Counted from the first letter of the stretch, positions 52,550-61,509 are shown. The stretch is 64,000 bases of DNA from Chryseobacterium geocarposphaerae (GCF_002797535.1 NZ_PGFD01000002.1:1-64000); one strand, 5' to 3'. Notes: generated by a model from the sequence alone, not told the origin. Numbers and translations: made by a program.

Positions 52550-53299
52550 TTACCAAGTACAACCCGGATACGCTCTTTGCATATACTGTAATTCACAAAG
52601 AATATATCCAAAATATTCAGTGTGGTAACCCGTTCTTGACTTTGGCTGCATAAAAGGATTCGTAGGATATTCCAATTGGAAATCTGCAAAATCTTTCTGT
52701 GTAATCGCAACAAATTCTTCGTAAAGAGCATCTGTATCCGGAGCAATATTTAAGGCTACCAAATCATCTTCTCCTTCTGTTTTTGCAAATAAACCTTTGG
52801 TATATTCCCAGATATTTTCAATTGCTTTTACCAAATGAGACTTACTTTCTTCTGTTCCCTGAGCGAAAATTTTCATCCAGGAAGCAGCGTGAGTGTAATG
52901 ATACCTTACTTCTTTTAAAGATTTCTGAGCAATGGCAGAAAGTTCTTCATTCGTAGAATTTGATAATGCTTCGTACATCAATTTCTGATACACTGCGAAA
53001 ACATAAACCTTTAAAATTGTTTGGGCATAATCTTCGTTCGGTAGCTCTGTCCAGTGTGCGTTTAGATATTCATGTTCGTATCTTAAAAATGCAATATCGT
53101 CTTCACTTTTTCCATTGTCGATCACTCTTGAAGCGTAAACATAAAAGTTATTGGCCTGACCAAGCTCATCCAACGCGATGTTCGTTAATGCAATATCTTC
53201 CTCGAGATAAGGACCTTCACCGCACCACGCAGACAAACGCTGTCCCATGATGAAACTGTCGTCTGCTAATTTTAATAAATAATTATATAATGGGTTCAT
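52550..53299 (-). CDS. paaC: Phenylacetyl-CoA epoxidase subunit PaaC
   Basis: Structural subunit of the epoxidase, partner of the catalytic subunit PaaA. The 249-residue protein starts MNPLYNYLLKLADDSFIMGQRLSAWCGEGPYLEEDIALTN, typical of PaaC; it has the ferritin-like helical fold with the YHYTHAASWMKIFAQG block (about 130-145). The longer frame to 53338 lies in AT-rich repeat and is rejected. It follows paaB and precedes the hydrolase gene with 3 bases between. Confidence 0.93.
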   Translation of the reverse strand: MNPLYNYLLKLADDSFIMGQRLSAWCGEGPYLEEDIALTNIALDELGQANNFYVYASRVIDNGKSEDDIAFLRYEHEYLNAHWTELPNEDYAQTILKVYVFAVYQKLMYEALSNSTNEELSAIAQKSLKEVRYHYTHAASWMKIFAQGTEESKSHLVKAIENIWEYTKGLFAKTEGEDDLVALNIAPDTDALYEEFVAITQKDFADFQLEYPTNPFMQPKSRTGYHTEYFGYILCELQYMQRAYPGCTW

Positions 53300-53368
53300 T
53301 ATTTTAGCTTTTGGCTTTTGGCGTATAGCTTTTGGCAAATTGCAAGCAGCTAACAGCCAATCGCTGTT

Positions 53369-53650
53369 TTACATATTTTTTACATCGTTTGGAATTTCGT
53401 AGAATGTCGGGTGACGATACAATTTATCATCGGCAGGATCAAAGAAAGCTTCCTTATCCACCCCTTCCGAAGTCACGATATATTTACTTGGAACTACCCA
53501 AACAGAAGTTCCTTCCTTTCTTCTTGTATAAACGTCTCTTGCGTTCTGCAAAGCCATTTCTGCTGTTGGTGCCTGTACAATTCCAACGTGTTTGTGAGAT
53601 AATCCCGGTTTAGTCTGAATAAACACTTCCCACATATCTAAATTTGCCAT
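53369..53650 (-). CDS. paaB: Phenylacetyl-CoA epoxidase subunit PaaB
   Basis: Small subunit of 93 residues with the typical WEVFIQTKPGLSHKHVGIVQAPTAEMALQNARDVYTRR start and the EAFFDPADDKLYRHPTFYEIP C-terminal block. In the complex it aids assembly of PaaA with PaaC. The ATG at 53650 is chosen over a TTG at 53656. It stands between the repeat region after paaA and paaC. Confidence 0.92.
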   Translation of the reverse strand: MANLDMWEVFIQTKPGLSHKHVGIVQAPTAEMALQNARDVYTRRKEGTSVWVVPSKYIVTSEGVDKEAFFDPADDKLYRHPTFYEIPNDVKNM

Positions 53651-53696
53651 AGTCAAATTTTATTTTTAATTCTAAATATTTAGATTTTGAATTATT

Positions 53697-53835
53697 TTAA
53701 ACTTTAATGCTTGAACCATTAAGGACAATTAAGCTGTTAAGAATATTAAGTTTAACTTCGCTTTAAGCTTAAAAATCAAAATGATTTATCTTAATTAAAC
53801 TAAACTTCTAAATAAATCTTAATGGTTTAAATTAA
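53697..53835. repeat. Inverted-repeat region between paaA and paaB
   Basis: AACCATTAAG (53714-53723) and CTTAATGGTT (53818-53827) are a perfect 10-bp inverted pair about 95 bases apart, within a stretch made of TTAA, AAACTTTAA and CTTAAT blocks. It could form a long hairpin in the transcript between two epoxidase genes. It looks like one of the repeats common between flavobacterial genes. Confidence 0.45.
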
Positions 53836-53839
53836 ATAA

Positions 53840-54778
53840 TTAGTTAACTTTTTCGTTCTGCTTCTCAGCAAAAGCTGCCGCTGCCTCTTTCACCCAAGCA
53901 TTTTCTCTTTGTGCTTTTCTCTTGGTTTCGATACGCTTTTTGTTGGCAGGACCGTTTCCTTTTAGGATTTCCATGAATTCATCCCACGGAAGTTCTCCGA
54001 AATCATAATGTTGTCTTTCTTCATTCCATTTCAGATCTTTATCCGGAATGGTTAATCCCAAGAATTCGGCCTGCGGAACCGTAACATCGATAAATCTCTG
54101 ACGAAGACTGTCGTTACTTTCTCTTTTTACTCTGTAATTCATAGAGATTTTAGAGTTTGGTGAACTGTCGTCATTCGGGCCGAACATCATTAAAGCCGGC
54201 CACCAGAAACGGTTTAGTGAAGCCTGAGCCATTTCTTTCTGCTGTTTTGTACCACGGCAAAGCGCCATCAAAATTTCGTATCCTTGTCTTTGATGGAAAG
54301 ATTCTTCTTTACAGATTTTCACCATCGCTCTTGAATAAGGACCATAAGAATTCCCCATCAACATTACCTGATTCATGATGGCTGCACCATCAACCAACCA
54401 ACCGATGGCACCAATATCTGCCCAACTCAATGTCGGATAATTGAAGATACTTGAATATTTTGCTTTTCCTTCCAACATATCCTCATAAGTCGCATCTCTA
54501 TCAGCCCTGATACTTCCGTCTCCTAAAGTTTCAGTTGCAGAATAAAGGTATAAACCGTGTCCTGCTTCATCCTGAACTTTAGCCAAAAGAGCCATTTTTC
54601 TTCTCAATGAAGGCGCTCTGGAAATCCAGTTGGCTTCCGGCAACATTCCCACAATTTCAGAATGGGCATGCTGTGAAATCTGACGAACCAATAGTTTTCT
54701 GTAATCATCCGGCATTACATCTTTTGGTTCTACTTTATTTTCGTCGTGTACATATTGTACAAATTTTTCTAAGTCCAT
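53840..54778 (-). CDS. paaA: Phenylacetyl-CoA epoxidase subunit PaaA
   Basis: Catalytic subunit of 312 residues, ferritin-like with a carboxylate-bridged di-iron centre. The ligand motifs are visible as [38 protein letters not shown] (about 35-75, containing EXXH-type residues) and [13 protein letters not shown] (about 160-172). It adds oxygen across the ring of phenylacetyl-CoA. The gene starts the epoxidase block after paaE, with a repeat-rich 113-base gap between. Confidence 0.94.
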   Translation of the reverse strand: MDLEKFVQYVHDENKVEPKDVMPDDYRKLLVRQISQHAHSEIVGMLPEANWISRAPSLRRKMALLAKVQDEAGHGLYLYSATETLGDGSIRADRDATYEDMLEGKAKYSSIFNYPTLSWADIGAIGWLVDGAAIMNQVMLMGNSYGPYSRAMVKICKEESFHQRQGYEILMALCRGTKQQKEMAQASLNRFWWPALMMFGPNDDSSPNSKISMNYRVKRESNDSLRQRFIDVTVPQAEFLGLTIPDKDLKWNEERQHYDFGELPWDEFMEILKGNGPANKKRIETKRKAQRENAWVKEAAAAFAEKQNEKVN

Positions 54779-54895
54779 AATTTTTAATTTGAAAATTAAT
54801 TAATTTGAAAATTTGAGGATTAGGCAATTTGAAAATTAAAACACTATAATGGCATTTTCAAATTAGCACATTGACTCATTTTCAAATTGATTTAA
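54779..54895. repeat. AATTTGAAAAT-type repeat between paaA and paaE
   Basis: Contains TTTGAAAATTAATTAATTTG-like blocks and the reverse GCATTTTCAAATTAGCACATT. Together they can pair over dozens of bases. It is the same family as the repeats near paaJ, paaH and the four-helix remnant. Confidence 0.5.
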
Positions 54896-55977
54896 ACATC
54901 ATAATTAAGCATCACCACATTTGTTGTCGGGTGACATTGACAGGTAAGAACATAGCCTCTGGCTACTTCTTCTTCGGTAAGCGCGTAATTTTTTTCCATG
55001 AAAACTTCACCTTCCAAAACTTCGGCTTTACACGTACAGCATACCCCTCCTTTACATGCAAAAGGCACAGGAAGATTGTCTTTCAATGCTTTATCTAAGA
55101 TACTCTCTTTTTTTGAATTCAAATGGAACGAATATTCATCATCATCGATGATTACCGTTACCATACTTTCGATGTTGGCAATGGCTTTGAATTCATCGCT
55201 CATTTCCTCCGTATTTTCTTCATCCGGAGCGGTGAAATATTCAAATAAAACCTGGATTGCCGGTACTTTTTTATCTTTCTTTAAATAATCTGCAATTCCT
55301 TTAATCATTTCTGAAGGTCCGCAAATGAAATAAGTGGCTTCTTTCACATCGATATCCGCATATCTTTCAAATAAAAGTTCCAGTTTTTCAGGAGAAATTC
55401 TTCCTTCGAAAATAGGATCTTCGTGTTGCTCACGGCTTACTAAATAAACAACTTTCAGTCTTCCGTTGAAATGTTCAACCAATTTATCGATCTCAGCCTT
55501 TTTCATCACGTGATTCATGCTTCTGTTGCTATAGAACAAATAAGCATTTGAATTCGGCTCCTGGTAAAGACTTTCCTTAATATTGGATAGCACCGGAGAA
55601 ATTCCGCTTCCTGCAGCCAAACCAACGTAAGTTTTCACATTTGTCGGGTGATAAGAGGTGTTGAAACCACCCATTGGAGGCATCACTTCCAGCATTTCAT
55701 CCATGTGTAGATGCTCATTGAAATAACCGGAAACTTTTCCGCCTTCCAACAATTTCACCAAAACTTCCAGCGTGTTGCTTTTTTCGCTTGGCGCATTGCA
55801 GATAGAATAAGAACGTCTTTCTTCATTTCCGTCGATCATCATTCGGAAATTAAGATACTGCCCCTGCTTGAACCTGAATTTATCTTTCAGCTCTTCAGGA
55901 ATTTCAACAGCTACATTCACTGCATCGTTGGTATCTTTCTGAACTTTTACCGTTTTAAGTTTATAAAATGAATTCAT
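54892..55977 (-). CDS. paaE: Phenylacetyl-CoA epoxidase reductase PaaE
   Basis: Reductase of 361 residues that passes electrons from NADPH to the epoxidase. The FAD-binding part has RRSYSICNAPSEK, the NAD part has GLAAGSGISPVLS (about 121-133) and FICGPSEMIKG, and the C-terminal plant-type 2Fe-2S domain has ACKGGVCCTCKAEV with a distal Cys in VLTCQCHP. Its start codon comes directly after the paaK stop (1-base spacing), so translation is coupled. Some nomenclatures call this gene paaK and the ligase paaF. Confidence 0.94.
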   Translation of the reverse strand: MNSFYKLKTVKVQKDTNDAVNVAVEIPEELKDKFRFKQGQYLNFRMMIDGNEERRSYSICNAPSEKSNTLEVLVKLLEGGKVSGYFNEHLHMDEMLEVMPPMGGFNTSYHPTNVKTYVGLAAGSGISPVLSNIKESLYQEPNSNAYLFYSNRSMNHVMKKAEIDKLVEHFNGRLKVVYLVSREQHEDPIFEGRISPEKLELLFERYADIDVKEATYFICGPSEMIKGIADYLKKDKKVPAIQVLFEYFTAPDEENTEEMSDEFKAIANIESMVTVIIDDDEYSFHLNSKKESILDKALKDNLPVPFACKGGVCCTCKAEVLEGEVFMEKNYALTEEEVARGYVLTCQCHPTTNVVMLNYDV

Positions 55978-57294
55978 TTATTTTTTAAGTATTCTGTTAA
56001 TTTTTCCGCCTTCACATTTCGGAAGACTGTCCTGAGCATGGATTTTCACTTTTGTGGTAATTCCTACCCGTTTTTTTATTTCGCTTTCTATGTTTTTTCC
56101 AAAGTTTCCGACAAAAATAGCATAATCATCGGTATTTTGATTTAAATTTTTTGAAGCTACCAATTCATCATCAATTTCAACATCAATATCTAAAGCAACA
56201 CACATTTGTTCTTTTTCAATCGGTGTTAAATAATAATTCGGAACCACTCCTTCAACATGAGAAAATGCTTCTTCAATCTGACTTGGATAAACATTTACCC
56301 CTCTTACAATCAGCATATCGTCGGCTCTTCCAAGAATTGGCTTCATTTTAACCATTGTTCTTTTTCCGCTTTCGTCATAATAAAGACTGGTAATATCGTT
56401 CGTCCAATACCGTAAAAGCGGCATTGCTTTTTTCGTTAAAGTCGTAATCACCAAAACACCTTCTTCACCAAACGGAACGGGTTCTTTCGTAACCGGATCC
56501 AGAATTTCAGGATAAAAATGATCTTCCCAAATATAAGCCCCACCTTTTTCCTCAAAATCCTCCATCGAAACTCCGGGACCAATAATTTCGCTTAAACCAT
56601 AAATATTAGTAGCATGAACGCCCAATCTTTCTTCAATATGATGTCTGATCAATTCCGTCCACGGTTCTGAACCTAAAACGGCATATTTTAAACTAATCTC
56701 ATCCGCAGAAACTCCACGTTTTGCAAATTCGTCAGCGATTGTTAATGCATATGAAGGTGAGCAACAAATAACTTCAGGTTTAAAATCTATAATTAAATCT
56801 ACCTGTCTTGCTGTCATTCCTCCCGAAATCGGGAGAACGCTCATTCCCAATTTTTCTGCTCCGTAATGAAGTCCAAGTCCGCCCGTAAAAATTCCATATC
56901 CATAAGCATTGTGCAACTGCATTCCAGGTTTCGCTCCCGCCGCATTCAAAGATCTCGCCACGACTTCGCTGAATAAATCAACATCTTCTTTTGTATATCC
57001 CACCACCGTCGGTTTTCCCGTTGTTCCGCTTGAACAGTGAATTCTCTGCAGCTCATTTTTCGGAACGGTAAATAATCCGAACGGATAATTGTCTCTCAAA
57101 TCCTGTTTGTAAGTAATCGGGAGTTTTGAAATATCTTCAATCGACCTGACATCTTGTGGAGATATTCCTGTTTCCTTAAATTTTCTTTTATAAAATTCCG
57201 ACTTCTCCCCAAGATAGTCTACCAATTTCGCCAATCGCTCAGATTGAAGCTGTCTCAATTGATCGAGCTTTAGATATTCAACATCAAAATCCAT
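55978..57294 (-). CDS. paaK: Phenylacetate-CoA ligase PaaK
   Basis: First enzyme of the pathway; it uses ATP to attach coenzyme A to phenylacetate. Of 438 residues, with the AMP-binding motif HCSSGTTGKPTVVGYT (about 85-100) and NIYGLSEIIGPG (about 215-227), and the C-terminal VRGVNVYPSQIEE hinge block. This is the first structural gene after the candidate PaaR operator at 57301; the TetR regulator lies upstream on the same strand after a repeat-rich gap. Confidence 0.95.
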   Translation of the reverse strand: MDFDVEYLKLDQLRQLQSERLAKLVDYLGEKSEFYKRKFKETGISPQDVRSIEDISKLPITYKQDLRDNYPFGLFTVPKNELQRIHCSSGTTGKPTVVGYTKEDVDLFSEVVARSLNAAGAKPGMQLHNAYGYGIFTGGLGLHYGAEKLGMSVLPISGGMTARQVDLIIDFKPEVICCSPSYALTIADEFAKRGVSADEISLKYAVLGSEPWTELIRHHIEERLGVHATNIYGLSEIIGPGVSMEDFEEKGGAYIWEDHFYPEILDPVTKEPVPFGEEGVLVITTLTKKAMPLLRYWTNDITSLYYDESGKRTMVKMKPILGRADDMLIVRGVNVYPSQIEEAFSHVEGVVPNYYLTPIEKEQMCVALDIDVEIDDELVASKNLNQNTDDYAIFVGNFGKNIESEIKKRVGITTKVKIHAQDSLPKCEGGKINRILKK

Positions 57295-57295
57295 A

Positions 57296-57346
57296 ACTAA
57301 CTAACATTTGTTAGGTGTAAATTTAAAAAGATTTTGGAAATTGGCA
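57296..57346 (-). promoter_or_regulatory. paaK promoter with candidate PaaR operator
   Basis: The minus strand has a -7-like TAAATTTA (57325-57318) and a TTG about 19 bases upstream. CTAACA-TT-TGTTAG at 57301-57314 is a perfect 6-bp inverted repeat that overlaps the likely start site, 7-20 bases before the ATG of paaK. A TetR protein bound there would stop transcription. The regulator at 57646 is the natural candidate. Confidence 0.55.
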
Positions 57347-57406
57347 AAATTTTTATGACTTTCGTCAGATTTTGGATGATTCTAAATGATTAGGTAATGT
57401 TGAGGC

Positions 57407-57487
57407 TGTCATTCTGAATGAAACAAAGTGGAATGAAGAATCTATTTTAACTAATTATTGATAGATTACTTCTTCGCCGAAATGACA
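57407..57487. repeat. Palindromic repeat copy A
   Basis: Starts TGTCATTCTGAATGA and ends GCCGAAATGACA; the ends pair as TGTCATT.../...AATGACA and the middle contains GAAGAATCTA and TAGATTACTTCTTC-like blocks that also pair. It resembles the TGTCATTC...GAATGACA repeats often found in Chryseobacterium intergenic DNA. Copy B follows 30 bases later. Confidence 0.6.
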
Positions 57488-57517
57488 GTCCGAGACATAA
57501 TAACTAACTGCAAAGTT

Positions 57518-57593
57518 TGTCATTCAGAACGGAACAAAGTGGAGTGTGGAATCTCTAATACTAAGTTTAGATTCTTCCTTCGTCAGAATGACA
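57518..57593. repeat. Palindromic repeat copy B
   Basis: Starts TGTCATTCAGAACGG and ends GTCAGAATGACA, a near-identical design to copy A, with GGAATCTC / AGATTCTTCC in the middle. Two adjacent copies in the same orientation suggest a mobile REP- or MITE-like element. No gene is inside it. Confidence 0.6.
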
Positions 57594-57645
57594 AAGACTC
57601 AGATAAATTTCGAGAAACTTCCATTATAAAAAGGCTTAGTCGATT

Positions 57646-58224
57646 TTACTTTTTATGATCTCCCAACAATCCAAAAAGAATTTTATCCCTTATTTCGTCA
57701 GTAATTTCGGTGGTAGATTCTGTATTCCTTTTGAACCAGAAATAAGAATTGTTTAAGGTATGAAGAATAAAACGTGTTGTAAAAGCCGGAGATTTCAGTT
57801 CCCAATTTTCTGCCTGATAGATTTCAGAAATCAAATTTTCTACTTCCTGTTGATAATTTTTTCTTAATTCGACAAATTCAGTTAATCTATCTTCCAAATG
57901 CTTCCATTCGTTGGAATAAATATGGGTAACATCACGGTTTTTTAGAACAACTGATAAATGTTTATCAATAAAAAGATTCAGTTTTTCCTTTGGCGAAATA
58001 TTGGTGCTTTTTACATTCTGAAGTTCATCGAAAAATTCCTGTGCGATGCCAAAACAAATCCACTCCAGAATTTCTTCCTTCGAACGGATGTGTGCATACA
58101 AAGAAGCTGCTTTTATATTGAGCTTTGTCGCCAAATCTCTTACAGAGCTGCCCATATACCCTTTCTCCTTGAAAAGTTCTACCGCAACGTCTAATATTTT
58201 TCTTTGTTTTTCTTTTAACTCCAT
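57646..58224 (-). CDS. TetR family regulator, PaaR-like
   Basis: Regulator of 192 residues from ATG 58224. The N-terminal HTH is KEKQRKILDVAVELFKEKGYMGSSVRDLATKLNIKAASLYAHIRSKEEIL (about 3-52), standard for TetR, and the ligand domain is helical. Location directly upstream of paaK makes it the likely repressor of the cluster, relieved by phenylacetyl-CoA in known PaaR proteins. A -7 box at 58242-58235 (TACTTTTG) leaves a leader of only a few bases. A TTG at 58230 is rejected. The paaR name is inferred from the position. Confidence 0.87.
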   Translation of the reverse strand: MELKEKQRKILDVAVELFKEKGYMGSSVRDLATKLNIKAASLYAHIRSKEEILEWICFGIAQEFFDELQNVKSTNISPKEKLNLFIDKHLSVVLKNRDVTHIYSNEWKHLEDRLTEFVELRKNYQQEVENLISEIYQAENWELKSPAFTTRFILHTLNNSYFWFKRNTESTTEITDEIRDKILFGLLGDHKK

Positions 58225-58234
58225 TTGCAAAACG

Positions 58235-58242
58235 CAAAAGTA
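58235..58242 (-). promoter_or_regulatory. Promoter -7 box of the TetR regulator gene
   Basis: Minus-strand TACTTTTG matches TAnnTTTG. It ends about 11 bases before ATG 58224, so the leader is only a few bases long, close to leaderless. No clear -33 box is seen. Confidence 0.45.
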
Positions 58243-58296
58243 ATTATTTTGATTTTAATATTTTATTTTGGAAGGATGATTTTTGCCATCAATAGG

Positions 58297-58405
58297 AACG
58301 GACTTTAGTCCGTTTACAAAATATGTAGTATTTATTTGGCTTTAGCCGAAACTTTTTTATGCTTCTTTTTAAACCACCCCGGCAAAAATTCTTTGAATTT
58401 TTGCC
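58297..58405. repeat. Cluster of three palindromes
   Basis: AACGGACTTTAGTCCGTT at 58297-58314 and TTCGGCTAAAGCC-type (TTGGCTTTAGCCGAA, 58336-58350) are near-perfect palindromes of a type frequent in flavobacterial intergenic DNA. GGCAAAAATTC-TTT-GAATTTTTGCC (58381-58405) is a perfect 11-bp stem. The last is followed by CCACCTCCAGAGG, a further small palindrome. All are without a gene. Confidence 0.55.
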
Positions 58406-58747
58406 ACCTCCAGAGGGGAATTTTGACTCCGCGAATAACTATTGTAAATTTAAACCTGACTGTTTTTCCATAATATTTTATTCAAATCACCCTAATCGGA
58501 AATTTTGTCTTTGTAAACTTAAACTAAAAATATACATTTCGGAAAATTTGTCCACTATTTTTAAAAATTCAATAATTGAACAGTTTTTGAGATAAAGTAA
58601 TCGAATTAAATGATTAAATAAGATTGAGGACATCAGAAATTAGAAAACCTGATAAAAATTAACATTTATTTGACTCTTATGGTCTGAAATCTGATGTCTA
58701 AAATCTAAAATTGAAAACCAAAACTAAGAATCAAAAATAAATAGAAT

Positions 58748-61342
58748 ATGAATCTAAATCAATATACCGTAAAATCACAGGAAGCCATCCAGGCTGCGCA
58801 ACAAGTGGCAATGGAATTTGGTAACCAGCAGATTGAACCTCAGCATTTGCTTGAAGGAATTTTTCAGGTAGATGAAAACATTTCACCTTTCTTATTAAAA
58901 AAATCTGAGGCAGACGCCACTTTAGTAAGAGAGCGCAACCGTGAAAATTTAGAAAAACTTCCGAAAGTACAGGGAGGAAATATTTACCTTTCACAATCAG
59001 CAAACAAGGTTTTGCTTGATGCTCCCAACATTGCTAAAAAGATGGGCGATGAATATGTGACCATTGAGCATTTGTGGCTTTCACTTTTGGAAACGAGTTC
59101 AGAAGTTTCGAAAATGCTGAAAGATATGGGTGTTACCAAAAACCTTTTGGAAGGCGGAATTAAAGAATTAAGAAAAGGAAGCAAAGCCACTTCTGCAAGT
59201 TCAGAGGAAACCTATCAATCCTTAAATAAATATGCAAAAAACTTCAACGAATTAGCAGCGGAAGGAAAATTAGATCCCGTAATCGGCCGTGACGAAGAAA
59301 TCAGGAGAGTTTTACAAATTCTTTCAAGAAGAACAAAAAACAATCCGATTCTGATTGGTGAGCCGGGTGTTGGTAAAACCGCCATCGCAGAAGGAATTGC
59401 CCACAGAATTATCAGCGGCGATGTTCCGGAAAATCTGATGGATAAAACGTTGTATTCATTAGATATGGGCGCATTGATCGCCGGTGCAAAATATAAAGGT
59501 GAGTTTGAAGAACGTCTGAAATCGGTTGTGAATGAAGTCATCAAATCAGACGGACAGATCATTCTTTTCATCGATGAAATTCACACCCTGGTAGGAGCCG
59601 GAGGTGGTGAAGGCGCAATGGATGCTGCAAATATTCTGAAACCAGCTTTAGCAAGAGGAGAATTAAGAGCTATCGGTGCCACAACTTTGAATGAATATCA
59701 AAAATATTTTGAAAAAGATAAAGCGTTAGAAAGACGTTTCCAGAAAGTAATGGTGGAAGAACCGGATACAGAATCGGCAATTTCCATCCTTCGTGGAATT
59801 AAAGATAAATATGAGGCGCACCACAAAGTAAGAATCAAAGATGAGGCGATTATTGCAGCGGTTGAAATGTCTCAACGATATATTTCGGACCGATTTTTAC
59901 CGGATAAAGCAATTGATTTGATTGATGAAGCTTCGGCAAAACTGAGAATGGAAATCAATTCAAAACCAGAAGAACTGGACGTTTTAGACAGAAGATTGAT
60001 GCAGCTGGAAATTGAATTGGCAGCGATTTCAAGAGAGGGTAACCAGACCAAAATCGATCATTTAAAAGAAGACATTGCAAAAATTTCTGAACAGAGAAAC
60101 GAAATCAATGCAAAATGGCTCAAGGAAAAACAAAAATCTGAGGATCTTACCCAGATTAAAAAAGATATAGAATCTCTGAAACTAGAGGCCGAAAGAGCTT
60201 CAAGAGCAGGAGATTACGCAAAAGTAGCGGAAATCCAGTACGGAAAACTTCGTGAAAAAGAGGAAGAGCTTTCCAAATTGGAAATCGAGATGCAAAATCA
60301 TCAGAATGAATTAATTAAGGAAGAAGTTACTTCTGAAAATATTTCTGAAGTGATTGCAAAATGGACGGGAATTCCTGTGACCAAGCTCCTTCAATCTGAA
60401 AGAGAAAAATTATTAAACCTTGAAACCGAGCTTCACCACAGAGTTGTGGGCCAGGATGAAGCCATTCAGGCGGTTGCAGATGCGATCAGAAGAAACAGAG
60501 CAGGATTGAGCGACGAGAAAAAGCCAATTGGTTCTTTCTTATTCTTAGGAACAACCGGAGTCGGAAAAACTGAGCTGGCAAAAGCTTTGGCAGAGTTTTT
60601 ATTTGATGATGAAAACAATATGACGAGAATTGATATGAGTGAATATCAGGAACGTCACAGTGTTTCAAGACTGGTAGGTGCTCCTCCGGGATATGTGGGT
60701 TATGATGAAGGCGGACAATTAACGGAAGCTGTAAGAAGAAGACCTTATTCTGTCGTGCTTTTAGATGAAATTGAAAAAGCCCATCCTGATGTTTTCAATA
60801 CATTGCTTCAGGTTTTGGATGACGGTCGTTTGACGGATAACAAAGGCAGAGTCGTGAATTTTAAAAATTCAATCATCATTATGACCTCGAATTTAGGTTC
60901 ACACTTAATTCAGGAAAATTTTGAGAATATTACCGATGAAAACCAGGATGAAATTGTTGATAAAACAAAAGATGAAGTTTTTGATTTACTGAAACAGACA
61001 TTGCGTCCGGAATTCCTGAACAGAATTGATGAAGTCGTTTTATTCCAACCTTTAAGAAAGAAAGAAATCGGAAAAATTGTTACGTATCAATTGAGAGGAT
61101 TCAATGACATGTTGGCAAAACGAAATATCATTATGACTGCAACTCAGGATGCCGTAGATTACCTGATGAATAAAGGGTACGATCCTGCTTTCGGAGCAAG
61201 GCCATTGAAAAGAGTGATCCAGCAGGAAGTCTTGAATAAATTATCCAGAGAAATCCTTGCTGGAACCGTGAATGACGGTGACAGAATCACTTTGGATTAT
61301 TTCGAGGAAACAGGTCTGGTTTTCAGACCTACAGAATTATAA
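58748..61342 (+). CDS. clpB: ATP-dependent chaperone ClpB
   Basis: Disaggregase of 864 residues that works with DnaK. The N-terminal double Clp domain (about 1-145) is followed by the first AAA+ domain with Walker A GEPGVGKT (204-211), the coiled-coil middle domain (about 400-525, with the long EEELSKLEIEMQNHQNELIKEE run) and the second AAA+ domain with GTTGVGKT. The second pore loop GYVGYDEGGQLTEAVRRRP is intact. No HSP70-motif or unusual fusion. It stands alone on the plus strand, with a terminator after it. Confidence 0.97.
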   Translation: MNLNQYTVKSQEAIQAAQQVAMEFGNQQIEPQHLLEGIFQVDENISPFLLKKSEADATLVRERNRENLEKLPKVQGGNIYLSQSANKVLLDAPNIAKKMGDEYVTIEHLWLSLLETSSEVSKMLKDMGVTKNLLEGGIKELRKGSKATSASSEETYQSLNKYAKNFNELAAEGKLDPVIGRDEEIRRVLQILSRRTKNNPILIGEPGVGKTAIAEGIAHRIISGDVPENLMDKTLYSLDMGALIAGAKYKGEFEERLKSVVNEVIKSDGQIILFIDEIHTLVGAGGGEGAMDAANILKPALARGELRAIGATTLNEYQKYFEKDKALERRFQKVMVEEPDTESAISILRGIKDKYEAHHKVRIKDEAIIAAVEMSQRYISDRFLPDKAIDLIDEASAKLRMEINSKPEELDVLDRRLMQLEIELAAISREGNQTKIDHLKEDIAKISEQRNEINAKWLKEKQKSEDLTQIKKDIESLKLEAERASRAGDYAKVAEIQYGKLREKEEELSKLEIEMQNHQNELIKEEVTSENISEVIAKWTGIPVTKLLQSEREKLLNLETELHHRVVGQDEAIQAVADAIRRNRAGLSDEKKPIGSFLFLGTTGVGKTELAKALAEFLFDDENNMTRIDMSEYQERHSVSRLVGAPPGYVGYDEGGQLTEAVRRRPYSVVLLDEIEKAHPDVFNTLLQVLDDGRLTDNKGRVVNFKNSIIIMTSNLGSHLIQENFENITDENQDEIVDKTKDEVFDLLKQTLRPEFLNRIDEVVLFQPLRKKEIGKIVTYQLRGFNDMLAKRNIIMTATQDAVDYLMNKGYDPAFGARPLKRVIQQEVLNKLSREILAGTVNDGDRITLDYFEETGLVFRPTEL

Positions 61343-61374
61343 GTAGTTTTTTTCATATATATTATTTTTGTAGT

Positions 61375-61411
61375 AAGTGCCGTAGATTTGGTCTGCGGCA
61401 CTTATTTTTTG
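61375..61411 (+). terminator. Terminator after clpB
   Basis: AAGTGCCG and CGGCACTT form an 8-bp stem with a loop, followed by ATTTTTTGTT. It starts 33 bases beyond the clpB stop. Confidence 0.75.
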
Positions 61412-61509
61412 TTATTTATTAAAAAAAACGACATTCAATTATGGATATCCATAAGGTTAAAAATAAAAACGTATGTTCATTTGCATTGAATTTTTTAAAA
61501 TAAAATTTT

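Larger units (their letters stand above)
57295..57645. other. Intergenic region before paaK with promoter and repeats
   Basis: This 351-base gap holds the paaK promoter and operator (57296-57346) and two palindromic repeat copies (57407-57487 and 57518-57593). No reading frame here is convincing. The remaining bases around 57600-57645 are the 3' flank of the TetR gene. Confidence 0.55.
58225..58747. other. Intergenic region without a gene, with palindromes
   Basis: The first bases hold the TetR promoter. The rest contains two short palindromes at 58297-58350 and a perfect 11-bp inverted repeat at 58381-58405, with an inverted pair GACATCAGAAAT... / ...CTGATGTC between 58628 and 58699 close to the clpB start. 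A 78-codon plus-strand frame at 58359-58595 runs across the repeats and is probably chance. Confidence 0.5.

Noticed and set aside
53300..53345. Repeated AGCTTTTGGC-type blocks before paaC
   Set aside because: A simple low-complexity repeat; it only serves to reject the longer paaC frame that begins inside it.
58359..58595. Plus-strand frame of 78 codons before clpB
   Set aside because: It translates the palindromic repeats and has no start signal or known domain.
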